DNA of 64,000 bases from CAWIUB01 sp963839995 (GCA_963839995.1 CAWIXH010000019.1:56153-120152); one strand, 5' to 3'; positions 25,949-35,816 are shown, counted from the first letter of the stretch. Program-made: numbers and translations. Notes: a model not told the origin generated them from the sequence alone.

Positions 25949-27340
25949 TCAGCCCATCGCCTTCGCGGGCAGCCGTCGCGGGCTTGCCAGGCGGGGCGCC
26001 CGAACCTCGATGCGGATGCCGCCGAGCGTTGAGCGGCGGATCGTGAACGCGCCGCCGAGTTCCTTCGCTCTGGTGGCCATATTGGCCAGCCCTCGGTGCC
26101 TGCCGTCGGCCGTCGTCGTCGTGGCCAGCCGCAGCAGCCGGCGCAGCGCCGCGGGATCACCCTCGCCGTCATCGCTGATCGACAGGCACACCGCGTCGGC
26201 CGCATAGCGCAGGCGCACGGTTGCCTTGCGTGCTCGGGCATGCATCGACACGTTGAACAGCGCCTCGCCCGCAGTGCGCGCCAAGGCGTGCTCCATCGTC
26301 GCTCCGAGGGGCCCGCGCTGGCCTTCGATGCGCACCGTGACGGCGAGCCGTGGGCAGTGCTGGGAGGCGATCTCCTGGAGCAGCCCGGGCAGGCCGGCGC
26401 CGTCGGCTGCGCCGGCCGGGCCGTGGCTGTGCTGCAACGCGTAAATGGCCGAGCGCAGCTCCTCGGTGGCCTTGCCGATCAGGTCTTTCGCGCAGCCCAT
26501 CTGCGCGGCGACGTCGGTGCCTCCGGGAAGGTGGCGGAGGTCGCTCTGGCACACGTCGACGGTGAGCCCGGCAGACAGAACGTAGTGGGCGACGCTGTCG
26601 TGCAGCTCGAGTGCGATTCGGCTGCGCTCGGCGTGCAGCAACTCGCGGCGCTCGACGGCGCGCAGTCGCTCCTGCGCGGCGCGCAGCTCGCCGGTGCGTG
26701 CCGCCAGGTCACGGGCCTGCTTGGATGCCTCTTCGTAGAGCTGCTGTGCGCGCCGTCTCAAGGCCAGGCTCGCCTGGTACAGCTGCGAGCCGTGCATGGA
26801 CACGGCGGCCTGGTTGGCCAAGATCCGCAGCACTGACAGGTCCGCCGGCTCCGGCTCGCGGTCCAGCCCGGGTAGGCCGACCAGCCCGCCGACGGTCTGG
26901 CCGTCGAGCGTCATCGGCACCGACACCAGGCCGGCGTCGGCGCCGTCCGGTCCCCCGGAGTCCCCGCTGCGCAACCGGTGCAGTTCGTGGCGCAGTTGTG
27001 TGGGAAACCGCGGCGGCCCGTCATGGATGACGCCGGCTGGGTCGAGCGCGAGAAACCGGGGCCGCGAGTCGGGCAGCGCCCCGTCAACGAGGGCGAGCAG
27101 CATCCAACCCGCCTCGAGTTGGACGGCGGCGGCGCGCAACACCGCTTCGATCAGCGTGCGCGGACCCTCGACGGTGCGCACCAGTGCCAGGGAGATCGCG
27201 TCCATGGCGCGGACGGTCTTCTGCAAGCGCTCGGTGGACCGCTGGAACTCCCGGTAATAGGACCGCCTGCCGGACCGTACGCCGGTGAGGGCCGCAAGGT
27301 CCGGCGGGTCGGTCACCCCGGCGTCTAGCACGTCCGTCAT
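25949..27340 (-). CDS. GAF-domain sensor histidine kinase (MnoS-like)
   Basis: A 463-aa cytoplasmic kinase. A GAF-like sensor domain spans about residues 50-190, followed by a helical linker, the HisKA_3 phosphoacceptor 'SRIALELHDSVAHYVLSAGL' with His at about 247, and an HATPase domain with 'EALFNVSMHARA' and 'SISDDGEGD'. No membrane helix is evident. The 'SVAHYVLSAGLTVDVC' segment is typical of actinobacterial kinases beside alcohol dehydrogenase genes. It lies directly after the Fe-alcohol dehydrogenase and just before the response regulator, so the pair probably senses an alcohol, aldehyde or redox signal. Confidence 0.82.
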   Translation of the reverse strand: MTDVLDAGVTDPPDLAALTGVRSGRRSYYREFQRSTERLQKTVRAMDAISLALVRTVEGPRTLIEAVLRAAAVQLEAGWMLLALVDGALPDSRPRFLALDPAGVIHDGPPRFPTQLRHELHRLRSGDSGGPDGADAGLVSVPMTLDGQTVGGLVGLPGLDREPEPADLSVLRILANQAAVSMHGSQLYQASLALRRRAQQLYEEASKQARDLAARTGELRAAQERLRAVERRELLHAERSRIALELHDSVAHYVLSAGLTVDVCQSDLRHLPGGTDVAAQMGCAKDLIGKATEELRSAIYALQHSHGPAGAADGAGLPGLLQEIASQHCPRLAVTVRIEGQRGPLGATMEHALARTAGEALFNVSMHARARKATVRLRYAADAVCLSISDDGEGDPAALRRLLRLATTTTADGRHRGLANMATRAKELGGAFTIRRSTLGGIRIEVRAPRLASPRRLPAKAMG

Positions 27341-27341
27341 C

Positions 27342-28601
27342 TCACATCGCCGCTCGGAAGAGTGCCGCGATGTCCGAGCTCGACGTCGGGCGCGGATTGG
27401 TCGCTAGGCACGCGTCGTCCAGCGTGGTCGCGGTCAGCCGGTCGATGTCCTGCTCCCGCACCCCGATGTCCGCGAGGCCGCGCGGTACGCCCACCTCGTC
27501 GGCGAGCTGCCGCACCCGCTCGGCGAGTAGCTCCGCGGCGACCAGCCCGGGAACGCCCTCGACCGGGACGCCCATGGCCACGGCCAGTGGGATGAATCGT
27601 TCCGGCGCGGCATCGGCGTTGAAGCGAATCACGTGCGGCAGCAGCACGCCGTTGACCACCCCGTGCGGGGTGTCGAGCAGGCCGCCGACCTGATGGCTCA
27701 TCGCGTGGGTGGCTCCCAGGATGGCGTTGGAGAAGGCCAGGCCGGCTTCGAGGCTGGCCTGCGCCATCCGCACCCGGGCGTCGGGGTTCTCGGGATAGGT
27801 GAGCGTCGTCAGCAGCGAGGAGGCGACGAGCCGAGCGGCGCTGAGTGCGTGTCCGTCGGCAAGAGGGTTGTGCGCCAAAGACACGTACGACTCGATTGCG
27901 TGGGTGAGCGCGTCGAGGCCGGTTGCCGCGGCCAGCTCGTGAGGCATCGTGGTCAGCATTCGCGGATCGGTCACCGAGATGTCCGGCACCAGGGCCAGCC
28001 CCATGATCGTAACCTTCACCGCGTTCGCGGTGTCGGTGACGACGCAGAACTGCGACACGTCCGCTCCGGTGCCGGCGGTCGTCGGGAGCATCAGCATCGG
28101 TGGGATCGCCTTGGCGACCCGATCGACGCCGGCGTAGTCGAGGATCTGCCCGTCGTTTCCGGACAGCACCGCGACGCCCTTGGCCGCGTCCATACACGAG
28201 CCGCCACCGAGACCGATGACCACGTCGCAGCCGGAGTCGCGGTAAGCCTCGAAACCGCGCGCGATCTCGCGGTCCTTCGGATTTGGGGTGAGGTCGTGCC
28301 AAACGACGGGGGATAAGCCCGCCTCCCGCAGATGCCCGAGCAGCTCGTCGGCCCAGCCCGCGGCGATGATGCCGGGGTCCGTGACGACAAGGGGTCGCCG
28401 GGCGCCGAGGCGGGCCGCGGCAAATCCCGCCTCGGCAAGCGAGCCGATCCCGAACACGACTTCGGGCGCCACGAACTTGACCACGCGTGGATACGACGAG
28501 CGCGGGTCGAAGGCGCGCCGACCGTAGGTCCAGGCGCTACGGCTAGCAGGCCGCAGGTGCTGACCCGCCCTCACCGGGCGGGTCAGCACCTGCGTCGTCA
28601 C
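27342..28601 (-). CDS. Iron-containing (class III) alcohol dehydrogenase
   Basis: A 419-aa protein of the Fe-ADH family. 'EVVFGIGSLAEAGFAAARLG' starts the fold; 'VIGLGGGSCMDAAKGVAVLS' binds the dinucleotide; 'MLMLPTTAGTGADVSQFCVV', 'TGLDALTHAIESYVSLAHNP' and 'THAMSHQVGGLLDTPHGVVN' carry the metal-binding Asp/His residues. It oxidises alcohols to aldehydes, probably with nicotinamide that may be re-oxidised via mycofactocin. The first about 35 residues are extra compared with typical members; the GTG at 28601 overlaps the DUF779 stop. An 18-bp perfect hairpin covers the first codons, so the true start could lie downstream near 28500. Confidence 0.88.
   Translation of the reverse strand: MTTQVLTRPVRAGQHLRPASRSAWTYGRRAFDPRSSYPRVVKFVAPEVVFGIGSLAEAGFAAARLGARRPLVVTDPGIIAAGWADELLGHLREAGLSPVVWHDLTPNPKDREIARGFEAYRDSGCDVVIGLGGGSCMDAAKGVAVLSGNDGQILDYAGVDRVAKAIPPMLMLPTTAGTGADVSQFCVVTDTANAVKVTIMGLALVPDISVTDPRMLTTMPHELAAATGLDALTHAIESYVSLAHNPLADGHALSAARLVASSLLTTLTYPENPDARVRMAQASLEAGLAFSNAILGATHAMSHQVGGLLDTPHGVVNGVLLPHVIRFNADAAPERFIPLAVAMGVPVEGVPGLVAAELLAERVRQLADEVGVPRGLADIGVREQDIDRLTATTLDDACLATNPRPTSSSDIAALFRAAM
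28553..28593. repeat. Perfect 18-bp GC-rich hairpin at the DUF779/alcohol dehydrogenase junction
   Basis: gcaggtgctgacccgccc (28553-28570) and its exact reverse complement (28576-28593) flank a 5-nt loop. It begins 8 bases inside the annotated alcohol dehydrogenase start. Such a stable stem could stall transcription, block ribosomes or protect one part of the mRNA, making expression of the dehydrogenase differ from the upstream aldehyde dehydrogenase. Confidence 0.85.
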
Positions 28602-29053
28602 GGCGGCGCCTTTCGAGTCAGGGGCGGAGTGCCCTGGCTTGTATCGGATGAGGTTGCGTTGTTCGTCTCGTCACTGAGCAGGCCGAAGGCGATCAGCTCG
28701 TCGTCCGTGAGCAGCCGGGAGCGGATCAGAAACCGGACGCCTTCGGGCGCCTCGAGGGAGAAGCCGCCGCCCCGGCCCGGGACGACGTCGATGGTGAGGT
28801 GGGTGTGTTTCCAGTATTCGAATTGGCTAACCGACATCCACACCGGTACCGGGCGGTCGGTGCCGATGTCGAGGTCGCCGAGCCGCACGTCGGCGTCGCC
28901 GGTGAGGAACTCGCCGTCGGGATAGCACATCGGCGAGGACCCGTCGCAGCAGCCGCCGGACTGATGGAACATGAGCGGGCCGTGCTGTGCGCCGAGGCGG
29001 CGGAGCAACTCCGCCGCCTCGGGCGTCACATCCACCCGCGAGTAGCCGGTCAT
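28598..29053 (-). CDS. DUF779 family protein
   Basis: A 151-aa protein with the DUF779 features: 'AELLRRLGAQHGPLMFHQSG' then GCCDGSSPMCY, and 'GDVDVRLG'-like segment 'GDADVRLGDLDI', 'YWKHTHLTIDVVPGRG' and 'FSLEAPEGVRFLIRSR'. The clustered cysteines and histidines suggest metal binding. DUF779 genes usually sit next to acetaldehyde dehydrogenase (aldA/exaC) genes, as here, 29 bp downstream of it. The biochemical role is not known. Its last bases overlap the alcohol dehydrogenase start. Confidence 0.85.
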   Translation of the reverse strand: MTGYSRVDVTPEAAELLRRLGAQHGPLMFHQSGGCCDGSSPMCYPDGEFLTGDADVRLGDLDIGTDRPVPVWMSVSQFEYWKHTHLTIDVVPGRGGGFSLEAPEGVRFLIRSRLLTDDELIAFGLLSDETNNATSSDTSQGTPPLTRKAPP

Positions 29054-29082
29054 CGGTTCTCTACCTGGGTGGCCGGGTCGGC

Positions 29083-30606
<1,524 letters not shown>

Positions 30607-30670
30607 CGCTGTCCTCCTGCGGTATCCCGCACCCGCCTATCGGGTGTGGTCAGCACCGTAGGCAGCAGGA

Positions 30671-30704
30671 CGCTGCAACAGCGCTGCAATTCCTGTGTAA
30701 CACA
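30671..30704. promoter_or_regulatory. Repeats in the promoter of the aldehyde dehydrogenase operon
   Basis: The octamer cgctgcaa is repeated at 30671 and 30682 (11-bp period, one helical turn), followed by the 11-bp palindrome tgtgtaacaca (30694-30704). They lie 65-100 bp upstream of the aldehyde dehydrogenase start and are candidate binding sites for the operon's response regulator or for the GAF regulator at 36103. Confidence 0.45.
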
Positions 30705-30876
30705 TATCGAGGGGTGTGTAGCTGTGCCTTTCGACGGGGCCCTGCCGACCCTGACCGCGCAACTCGACCGGATGGCAAGCCGATATGCCGGGGGTGCCGG
30801 GGTGACCAATGACCCTGGCGGGCCGGGCATGAGACTGCTTAGCTGACCATGTCCGCATCTGCGCAGGAGGACGATC

Positions 30877-31452
30877 ATGACCAAACTTGCTCTCATCTCC
30901 GGCTCGCCGAACCGCGTCGCGTCGCTCGGCGATGTCTTCAAGGCGAGCGACGTCGAGGCGCGCAGCCTTGATGAGCTGGACCCCGCCGAGGTGGAGCAAC
31001 TGCGCGGGAAGGTCGACTACTACATTCAGCTCGGGGTGCGGGTGCCCGCCCGCGGGGACACGGTCGTCCGTCGGGTGCACTCGTTCCTCAGCGAGGGGCT
31101 GCTCCACCGTTTCGTCACGGTCGAGGAAGTGATGCCGCTGCTGCATGAACAGGCGACCGTGCTGCTCGTCGCGGGCAACCTGCCGGCCGAGGTCGCCGCG
31201 CCCGACGACCAAGCCGCCCGCCTGGCGCTGCTGCGGGTGCTTGCCCACGCAATGCGCGCTGACCTCGCCCCCAACCGGGCTCGGATCCGAGTCGTCACCG
31301 GCGACCGCACGGATGAGGAGATCGCGGCGTACGCGATCAGCGGCCAGAAGGACCCGCGGGCCGATCTGCCGCCCGACGAGGGTTCGGTGTTCGAACGGAC
31401 CTACGAGGACTGGCGCATCAACGTGATGGGCCTGGTGCACGTCGAAGGGTGA
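30877..31452 (+). CDS. Protein of unknown function (191 aa)
   Basis: I do not recognise this protein. A good ribosome site (AGGAGGA, 7 bases before the ATG at 30877) and high coding quality support it. It starts 'MTKLALISGSPNRVASLGDV', reminiscent of a flavodoxin/NADPH-FMN-reductase beginning, but the later sequence ('VPARGDTVVRRVHSFLSEGL', 'TVLLVAGNLPAEVAAPDDQA', 'RTYEDWRINVMGLVHVEG') does not fit that fold clearly. No signal peptide or membrane helix. It is divergent from the aldehyde dehydrogenase operon with a 270-bp shared promoter region and may respond to the same signal. Confidence 0.7.
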   Translation: MTKLALISGSPNRVASLGDVFKASDVEARSLDELDPAEVEQLRGKVDYYIQLGVRVPARGDTVVRRVHSFLSEGLLHRFVTVEEVMPLLHEQATVLLVAGNLPAEVAAPDDQAARLALLRVLAHAMRADLAPNRARIRVVTGDRTDEEIAAYAISGQKDPRADLPPDEGSVFERTYEDWRINVMGLVHVEG

Positions 31453-31567
31453 GCGAGCGAGCATCGCAGGCGCGCCAGCGCCGAGGAGCGGAGCGAGCGG
31501 CTGATGAGCGCTTGCGCGAAGAGGTTAGCCAATCAGCGGTCGGCGCCATCCCAGTAGCGTGAGTCCA

Positions 31568-31939
31568 ATGGCGGACCAGTGGACGGCTCAGGTCCAGGCT
31601 CTGGGGGCCTACATCCGGCATCAGCGGCAGCTCGCGAACCTGTCGCTGCGTCAGCTTGCCGAACTCACCACGCTGTCGAACCCATACCTCAGCCAGATCG
31701 AGCGCGGGCGGCACCAGCCTTCCGTGCGGGTATTGAAGCTGATCGCCGATGCGCTCGGCGTATCCGCCGAGACCCTGCTGGCCCAGGCGGGCCTGGCCGA
31801 TGAGGGTGACCGCGAGCCGGCGGCCTCAGTCGAAGCGGCGATCCGCTCCGACGCCCGGCTCTCCGCCGAGCAACAGGCCGCGCTCATCGCCGTCTACCGC
31901 AGCATGGTCGACGCACATCCGCTGGATTCGCCCGAGTGA
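31568..31939 (+). CDS. XRE-family regulator, PHA-locus type
   Basis: A 123-aa protein with an N-terminal Cro/C1 helix-turn-helix 'LGAYIRHQRQLANLSLRQLA' and 'TTLSNPYLSQIERGRHQPSV', followed by a short helical C-terminus ('LSAEQQAALIAVYRSMVDAH'). The same architecture recurs at 38800-39183 beside a PhaC-like hydrolase. This one converges with the phasin-like gene across a terminator, suggesting that the pair regulates polyhydroxyalkanoate granule genes. The ATG at 31568 is chosen; a GTG at 31559 is possible. Confidence 0.8.
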   Translation: MADQWTAQVQALGAYIRHQRQLANLSLRQLAELTTLSNPYLSQIERGRHQPSVRVLKLIADALGVSAETLLAQAGLADEGDREPAASVEAAIRSDARLSAEQQAALIAVYRSMVDAHPLDSPE

Positions 31940-31954
31940 GGTTGGCCGACATAT

Positions 31955-31988
31955 CATTGATCCCCCGGTCGGAGCCGGGGGATCAATG
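31955..31988. terminator. Bidirectional terminator hairpin
   Basis: cattgatcccccgg (31955-31968) pairs exactly with ccgggggatcaatg (31975-31988) around a 6-nt loop, between the convergent XRE regulator and phasin-like genes. A strong 14-bp GC-rich stem in this place fits a two-way terminator. Confidence 0.8.
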
Positions 31989-31997
31989 AGGCGAGGG

Positions 31998-32294
31998 CTA
32001 CCTCTTCGGCAGCACTCCGGCCGTCGCAGCCACCACGTTCTCGGCGAACTGGCGCTGGCCTGCCAGCAGCTTCTCCGCGAAGTCGTACGCGTTGCTCACC
32101 AGCTCTTCGGTCTTCGGCAGCTTGTCGACGAACTCGGGCAGCGCCGGAACCGCCGGGGTGATCGACTTGACGGTCTCGGCCCAGGCGGTGATCGCGTCGA
32201 TCACGGCTTCCTGGCTCTTGCGGATGGTGGCGAGGATTTGGTCTTGGACGTCCTTGCCGACGACGGGGCTGGATGACTTGGTTGCGCTGGTCAT
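31998..32294 (-). CDS. Small phasin-like protein
   Basis: A 98-aa, Ala/Val-rich, probably all-helical protein: 'DQILATIRKSQEAVIDAITA' then 'WAETVKSITPAVP', 'TEELVSNAYDFAEKLLAGQR' and 'QFAENVVAATAGVLPKR'. This pattern resembles actinobacterial granule-associated phasins that coat polyhydroxyalkanoate granules. The ATG at 32294 is preceded by AAAGGAGGA at ideal spacing, so high translation is expected. It lies next to a decayed PHA synthase gene and an XRE regulator. The upstream region carries four 14-bp direct repeats. Confidence 0.72.
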   Translation of the reverse strand: MTSATKSSSPVVGKDVQDQILATIRKSQEAVIDAITAWAETVKSITPAVPALPEFVDKLPKTEELVSNAYDFAEKLLAGQRQFAENVVAATAGVLPKR

Positions 32295-32323
32295 GATGTC
32301 CTCCTTTGGGACTATCGCGGTGT

Positions 32324-32379
32324 CCTGCTGACACTTTCCTGTTGACACTTTCCTGCTGACGCTTTCCTGCTGACACGCT
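32324..32379. promoter_or_regulatory. Four 14-bp direct repeats upstream of the phasin-like gene
   Basis: Units cctgctgacacttt, cctgttgacacttt, cctgctgacgcttt and cctgctgacacgct run without gaps from 32324 to 32379. The array starts 29 bp upstream of the phasin-like ATG, just before its ribosome site. It is probably a multi-site operator for a PHA regulator such as one of the XRE proteins here. Confidence 0.6.
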
Positions 32380-32440
32380 AAGCATACCGCGCGAGCGCTT
32401 GGGATAGTTAGCAGACTGGTTGTGACGCCCGGCACAATGG

Positions 32441-33358
32441 TCAGCCGTGTACGTAGGTGATCGCGCCGATCCGCTTGTCTCCGGTCTCGGCGAAGTAGGC
32501 CGCGGTCATCGTGGTCAACGCCCCGCCGAGACATAGCCCGACGATGTCGACGGTCGGTGATCCGGTGATCTCGCAGACCACGTCCATCGCGGTTTGCGGG
32601 CCGTGGATCAGATAGTCGTCCATAGTCACGTCGCGCATCGACGAGTCGGGGTTGCGGTAGCTGATCGCGAAGACCGTGCGGCCGTGCTGCACGGCCCATT
32701 CGAAGAAGCTACGCTGCGGCGCAAGGTCCATCACGTAGTACTTGTTGATCCACGGCGGGCTAGCCAGCAGAGGTATCGCGTGGACCTGCTCGGTCTGCGG
32801 CGCGTACTGGATGAGCTCCATGAGGTCGTTTGCGGTACACGACCTTGCCCGGCGTCGCCGCAAGGTTACGGCCCACCTCGAAGGGCGTGGCGTCGACCTG
32901 GCGGGGCCGTCCGCCGTTCGTGAGCACGTCGGCGCCATGGCGTCGACGAGGAAGTTCCAGGCGAGGCGCGCCTTGCCGTCGGTGATCGGGTCCTCAGCAC
33001 CCGCGTCGAGCACATCGCTGCCCAGCTTGGCGACGGCGAGATACGCCTGGCGCAGGGCGAAAGAGCCGGCGTTCTGCGACCACGCAGCATCGGCGAATCG
33101 GCGGTCGTTGGCGTCCACCGGCAGCGGCGGATCGCTCGGGCGCCCGATCATCCGGGCGAGGGTGGCTGGCCCCAGCTGGGCCAGTGCGTTGGCGAACGAG
33201 AGCACCGCGCCGCTGACCTCCGTCGGCCGCGCGGCCGAGCGCGAAAGCACCGTCAGGATCGACTTGCCGAAGTCGGTCGGGTCGGCGCTGGCGAGCACGT
33301 CGGCCTCCGGTCCCAGCGCAGCAGCGGCCTGCTCGGCGGTCCCACGCCTCTTCTTCAC
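32441..33358 (-). pseudogene. PHA synthase (PhaC) remnant, truncated and frameshifted
   Basis: About 305 codons align with the N-terminal and central part of PhaC: 'RPTEVSGAVLSFANALAQLG', 'DRRFADAAWSQNAGSFALRQ', 'WINKYYVMDLAPQRSFFEWA' and the catalytic 'VGLCLGGALTTMTAAYFA' with its Cys. Two opposite frameshifts lie inside: after 'FLVDAMAPT' about four bases seem lost near 32937, and an extra A near 32838 restores the frame before 'NDLMELIQYAPQT'; the segment between reads correctly only in another frame ('GGRPRQVDATPFEVGRNLA'). The frame then ends at 'AITYVHG', so the catalytic Asp and His parts (roughly 250 residues) are gone. Not functional as a synthase. Confidence 0.85.
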
Positions 33359-33401
33359 CGGAGGGCCCGCGAGTCACCTCTTCTTATTGTGTGGACTGCG
33401 C

Positions 33402-33941
33402 TCACGACGGCACCCGCGCGGGCAGATGGTAGCTGAGCAGCACCAGGTTGCGCGGGTTGTCGAGGTAGTCGACCGCGTGGTTGACCAGCCGCCCCTCGGT
33501 GCCGAAGCCGATCCGCTTGAAGATCAGCTGTCCGGCGGCCTGCTCTTCGACGACCTCGACGATCAGCTTGTCCAGGGACATTTCCGCGGCGGCGTCGAGC
33601 AAAGCGGCCGCCAGCGCCGAGCCGACGCCGCGGCGGCGGTAGTCGTCCCGGACCACCAGGGCGATGTCGCCGACGTGGCGCTTCCAGCCGGGCAGCTGAC
33701 GCACGTTCGCGTAGCCGACGATCTGGGTGCCGTCCACGGCTACCAGCTGGCGCCAGTTGCGGGCCTCGACCGCGTTGATCAGCCGGATGATCGTGGCGTG
33801 CGTCTGCAGGTCGACGTCCAGGTATAGCCAGTCGTCCTTCGGCAGGGCGGCACCGAAGGTGAGCAGGTCATCCAGATCGTCCTCCCGCAGTCGCCGGATG
33901 ACCACGGGCGAGCCGTTCGCGGGACCGACCTGCTCGCTCAT
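33402..33941 (-). CDS. GNAT-family N-acetyltransferase
   Basis: A 179-aa protein with the GNAT fold. The acetyl-CoA-binding motif A is 'ALVVRDDYRRRGVGSALAAA' (R-x-x-G-x-G), preceded by 'QLVAVDGTQIVGYANVRQLP' and followed by 'KLIVEVVEEQAAGQLIFKRI' then GFGTEGRL. The substrate is unknown; 'NHAVDYLDNPRNLVLLSYHL' at the end is seen in acetyltransferases linked to stress proteins. It overlaps the adenylate kinase gene by 4 bp, so the two are cotranscribed with the thiolase gene upstream. Confidence 0.85.
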   Translation of the reverse strand: MSEQVGPANGSPVVIRRLREDDLDDLLTFGAALPKDDWLYLDVDLQTHATIIRLINAVEARNWRQLVAVDGTQIVGYANVRQLPGWKRHVGDIALVVRDDYRRRGVGSALAAALLDAAAEMSLDKLIVEVVEEQAAGQLIFKRIGFGTEGRLVNHAVDYLDNPRNLVLLSYHLPARVPS

Positions 33942-34624
33942 GACGCTCCGCTCGCACTAGGGGCGAGGTTGGCGTCGAGGGCAGCCGTGACGCGTTCGGC
34001 GACCTCGGCCGGCTCGCCGGCGCCCTCGACCTCGAGCACGGCGCCGGTCTCGCGGTAGAAGTCGGCAAGCGGCCGGGTCTGCTGCTCGTACACGTCGAGT
34101 CGGTGCCGCGCGGTCTCCATGTTGTCGTCGCTGCGGGTGTGCAGGTCGCCGCCGCACAGGTCGCACACTGCCTCGACCCGGGTGGGGGAGAAGAAGATGT
34201 TGTACGGGGACTGGCAGATCCGGCAGGTCTGCCGGCCGATGATGCGCCGAAGCAGGGTCTGCCGCGGCGCAGTCAGCAGCACAACCGCGTCGATGCGCCG
34301 AGGCGGGTCGCCGCCGGACGACGCGAGCTGAGCCGCCAGTTCCCGGGCCTGTGGCACGGTGCGCGGGAAACCGTCGAGCAGCGCGCCACAGGCTGCGTCT
34401 GGTCCGAGCATCCGGTCGAGCACCATGTCGATGACGATCCGGTCCGGTACCAGCTCGCCCCGGTCGACGAATGCCTTCGCCATCAACCCCAGCTCGGTCT
34501 CGTCCCGGATGTGCACCCGGAACAGATCACCGCTGGCCAGATGGGACAGGCCGGTGCGTTCGGCCAGGACGACGGCCTGGGTTCCCTTCCCGACTCCGGG
34601 GGGTCCCATGAGCACGATGTCCAT
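33938..34624 (-). CDS. adk: Adenylate kinase with zinc-type LID domain
   Basis: A 228-aa adenylate kinase: P-loop 'MGPPGVGKGTQAVVLAER', AMP-binding 'LASGDLFR', 'LLDGFPRTVPQA', and a LID carrying four Cys ('CRICQSPYN' and 'CDLCGGDL') that would bind zinc. It converts ATP and AMP to two ADP. It is not in the usual secY-adk-map context and may be a second copy. Its presence in a window with pyruvate phosphate dikinase (which releases AMP) suggests AMP recycling. It lies between thiolase (10-bp gap) and a GNAT gene (4-bp overlap). Confidence 0.93.
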   Translation of the reverse strand: MDIVLMGPPGVGKGTQAVVLAERTGLSHLASGDLFRVHIRDETELGLMAKAFVDRGELVPDRIVIDMVLDRMLGPDAACGALLDGFPRTVPQARELAAQLASSGGDPPRRIDAVVLLTAPRQTLLRRIIGRQTCRICQSPYNIFFSPTRVEAVCDLCGGDLHTRSDDNMETARHRLDVYEQQTRPLADFYRETGAVLEVEGAGEPAEVAERVTAALDANLAPSASGAS

Positions 34625-34634
34625 CGTGCCCCGC

Positions 34635-35816
34635 TTACATCCTCTCGATGACCGCTGCGATGCCCTGCCCGCCGCCGATGCACATCGTCACCACGGCGTA
34701 CCGCCCGCCGGTACGGCGCAGCTCGTGCAGTGCCTTGACTGCGAGAATCGTGCCGGTGGCGCCGATCGGGTGGCCCATCCCGACCCCGCTGCCGTTCGGG
34801 TTGGTGCGCTCCGGTGGCAGGCCCAGCTCGCGGATGACCGCGAGCGCCTGCGCCGCGAACGCCTCGTTCACCTCGAACAGGTCGATTTCGTCCAGTTTCA
34901 GACCGGTCTTCTCGAGAACCAGATTGACGGCCGGCACCGGGCCCATGCCCATGACCCGCGGCTCGACGCCGGCGTGGCTGTAGCCCACCAGCCGGCCCAT
35001 CGGGGTAAGGCCCTGCCGCTCGGCATAGCCCGCCTCGACGATCACCACGGCGGCCCCCGCATCATTGACACCAGAGGCGTTGCCCGCGGTCACGGTGCCG
35101 TCCTTGGCGAAAGCCGGTCGCAGCTTGGCCAGGTCGTCGACGCTCACATCGGGCCGGATGTGCTCGTCGGTGGCGAATTCCACCGTGCCCTTCTTGGCGG
35201 GCACGCTGACCGGGACGATCTGCTCGGCGAAGTAGCCGGCCTCCACCGCGGCGGCCGCCCGGCGGTGGCTCTCCGCGGCGAGCGCGTCCTGGTCTTCACG
35301 GCTGACCCCGTAGTCGGTTGCTACGTTCTCAGCCGTGACGCCCATGTGGCAGGCGTCGAACGGATCGTTGAGCGCGCCGACCATCGCGTCGACGACGACC
35401 CCGTCGCCCATCCGTTGCCCCCAGCGCATCGCGGGCACCCAGTACCCTGCGCGACTCATCGACTCCACACCGCCGGCGACGGCGACCTCGGCATCGCCGA
35501 GCAATATCGCCTGGGCGGCGGAGACGATCGCCTGCATCCCGCTGCCGCACAACCGGTTGACCGTGAATGCGGGGGTCGTCACCGGCAGGCCGCCGTTGAC
35601 GGCGGCGACCCGGCTCACGTACATGTCCCGGGCCTCGGTGTGGATCACGTGCCCGAAGACCGCGTGCCCGAACTCTTCGGCGGGGACGTTACTGCGCGCC
35701 ACCGCCTCTCGCACGACCGTTGCCGCCACATCGCAGGGCGGCACGTCCTTGAGCCCACCGCCGTAGCGTGCGATACCCGTTCGTACTCCGGAGAGGAAGA
35801 CCACCTCGCGTGCCAT
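34635..35816 (-). CDS. Acetyl-CoA acetyltransferase / 3-ketothiolase
   Basis: A protein of about 393 aa with all thiolase motifs: the acyl-accepting Cys in 'NRLCGSGMQAIVSAAQAI', 'NEAFAAQALA', 'GMGHPIGATGT' with the catalytic His, and 'CIGGGQGIAAVIERM' with the second Cys. It joins two acetyl-CoA to acetoacetyl-CoA or cleaves 3-ketoacyl-CoA. Near phasin-like and PHA-related genes it may supply PHA precursors, but a general role is equally possible. I chose the ATG at 35816; a GTG at 35825 is an alternative. It leads an operon with adk and the GNAT gene. Confidence 0.93.
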   Translation of the reverse strand: MAREVVFLSGVRTGIARYGGGLKDVPPCDVAATVVREAVARSNVPAEEFGHAVFGHVIHTEARDMYVSRVAAVNGGLPVTTPAFTVNRLCGSGMQAIVSAAQAILLGDAEVAVAGGVESMSRAGYWVPAMRWGQRMGDGVVVDAMVGALNDPFDACHMGVTAENVATDYGVSREDQDALAAESHRRAAAAVEAGYFAEQIVPVSVPAKKGTVEFATDEHIRPDVSVDDLAKLRPAFAKDGTVTAGNASGVNDAGAAVVIVEAGYAERQGLTPMGRLVGYSHAGVEPRVMGMGPVPAVNLVLEKTGLKLDEIDLFEVNEAFAAQALAVIRELGLPPERTNPNGSGVGMGHPIGATGTILAVKALHELRRTGGRYAVVTMCIGGGQGIAAVIERM

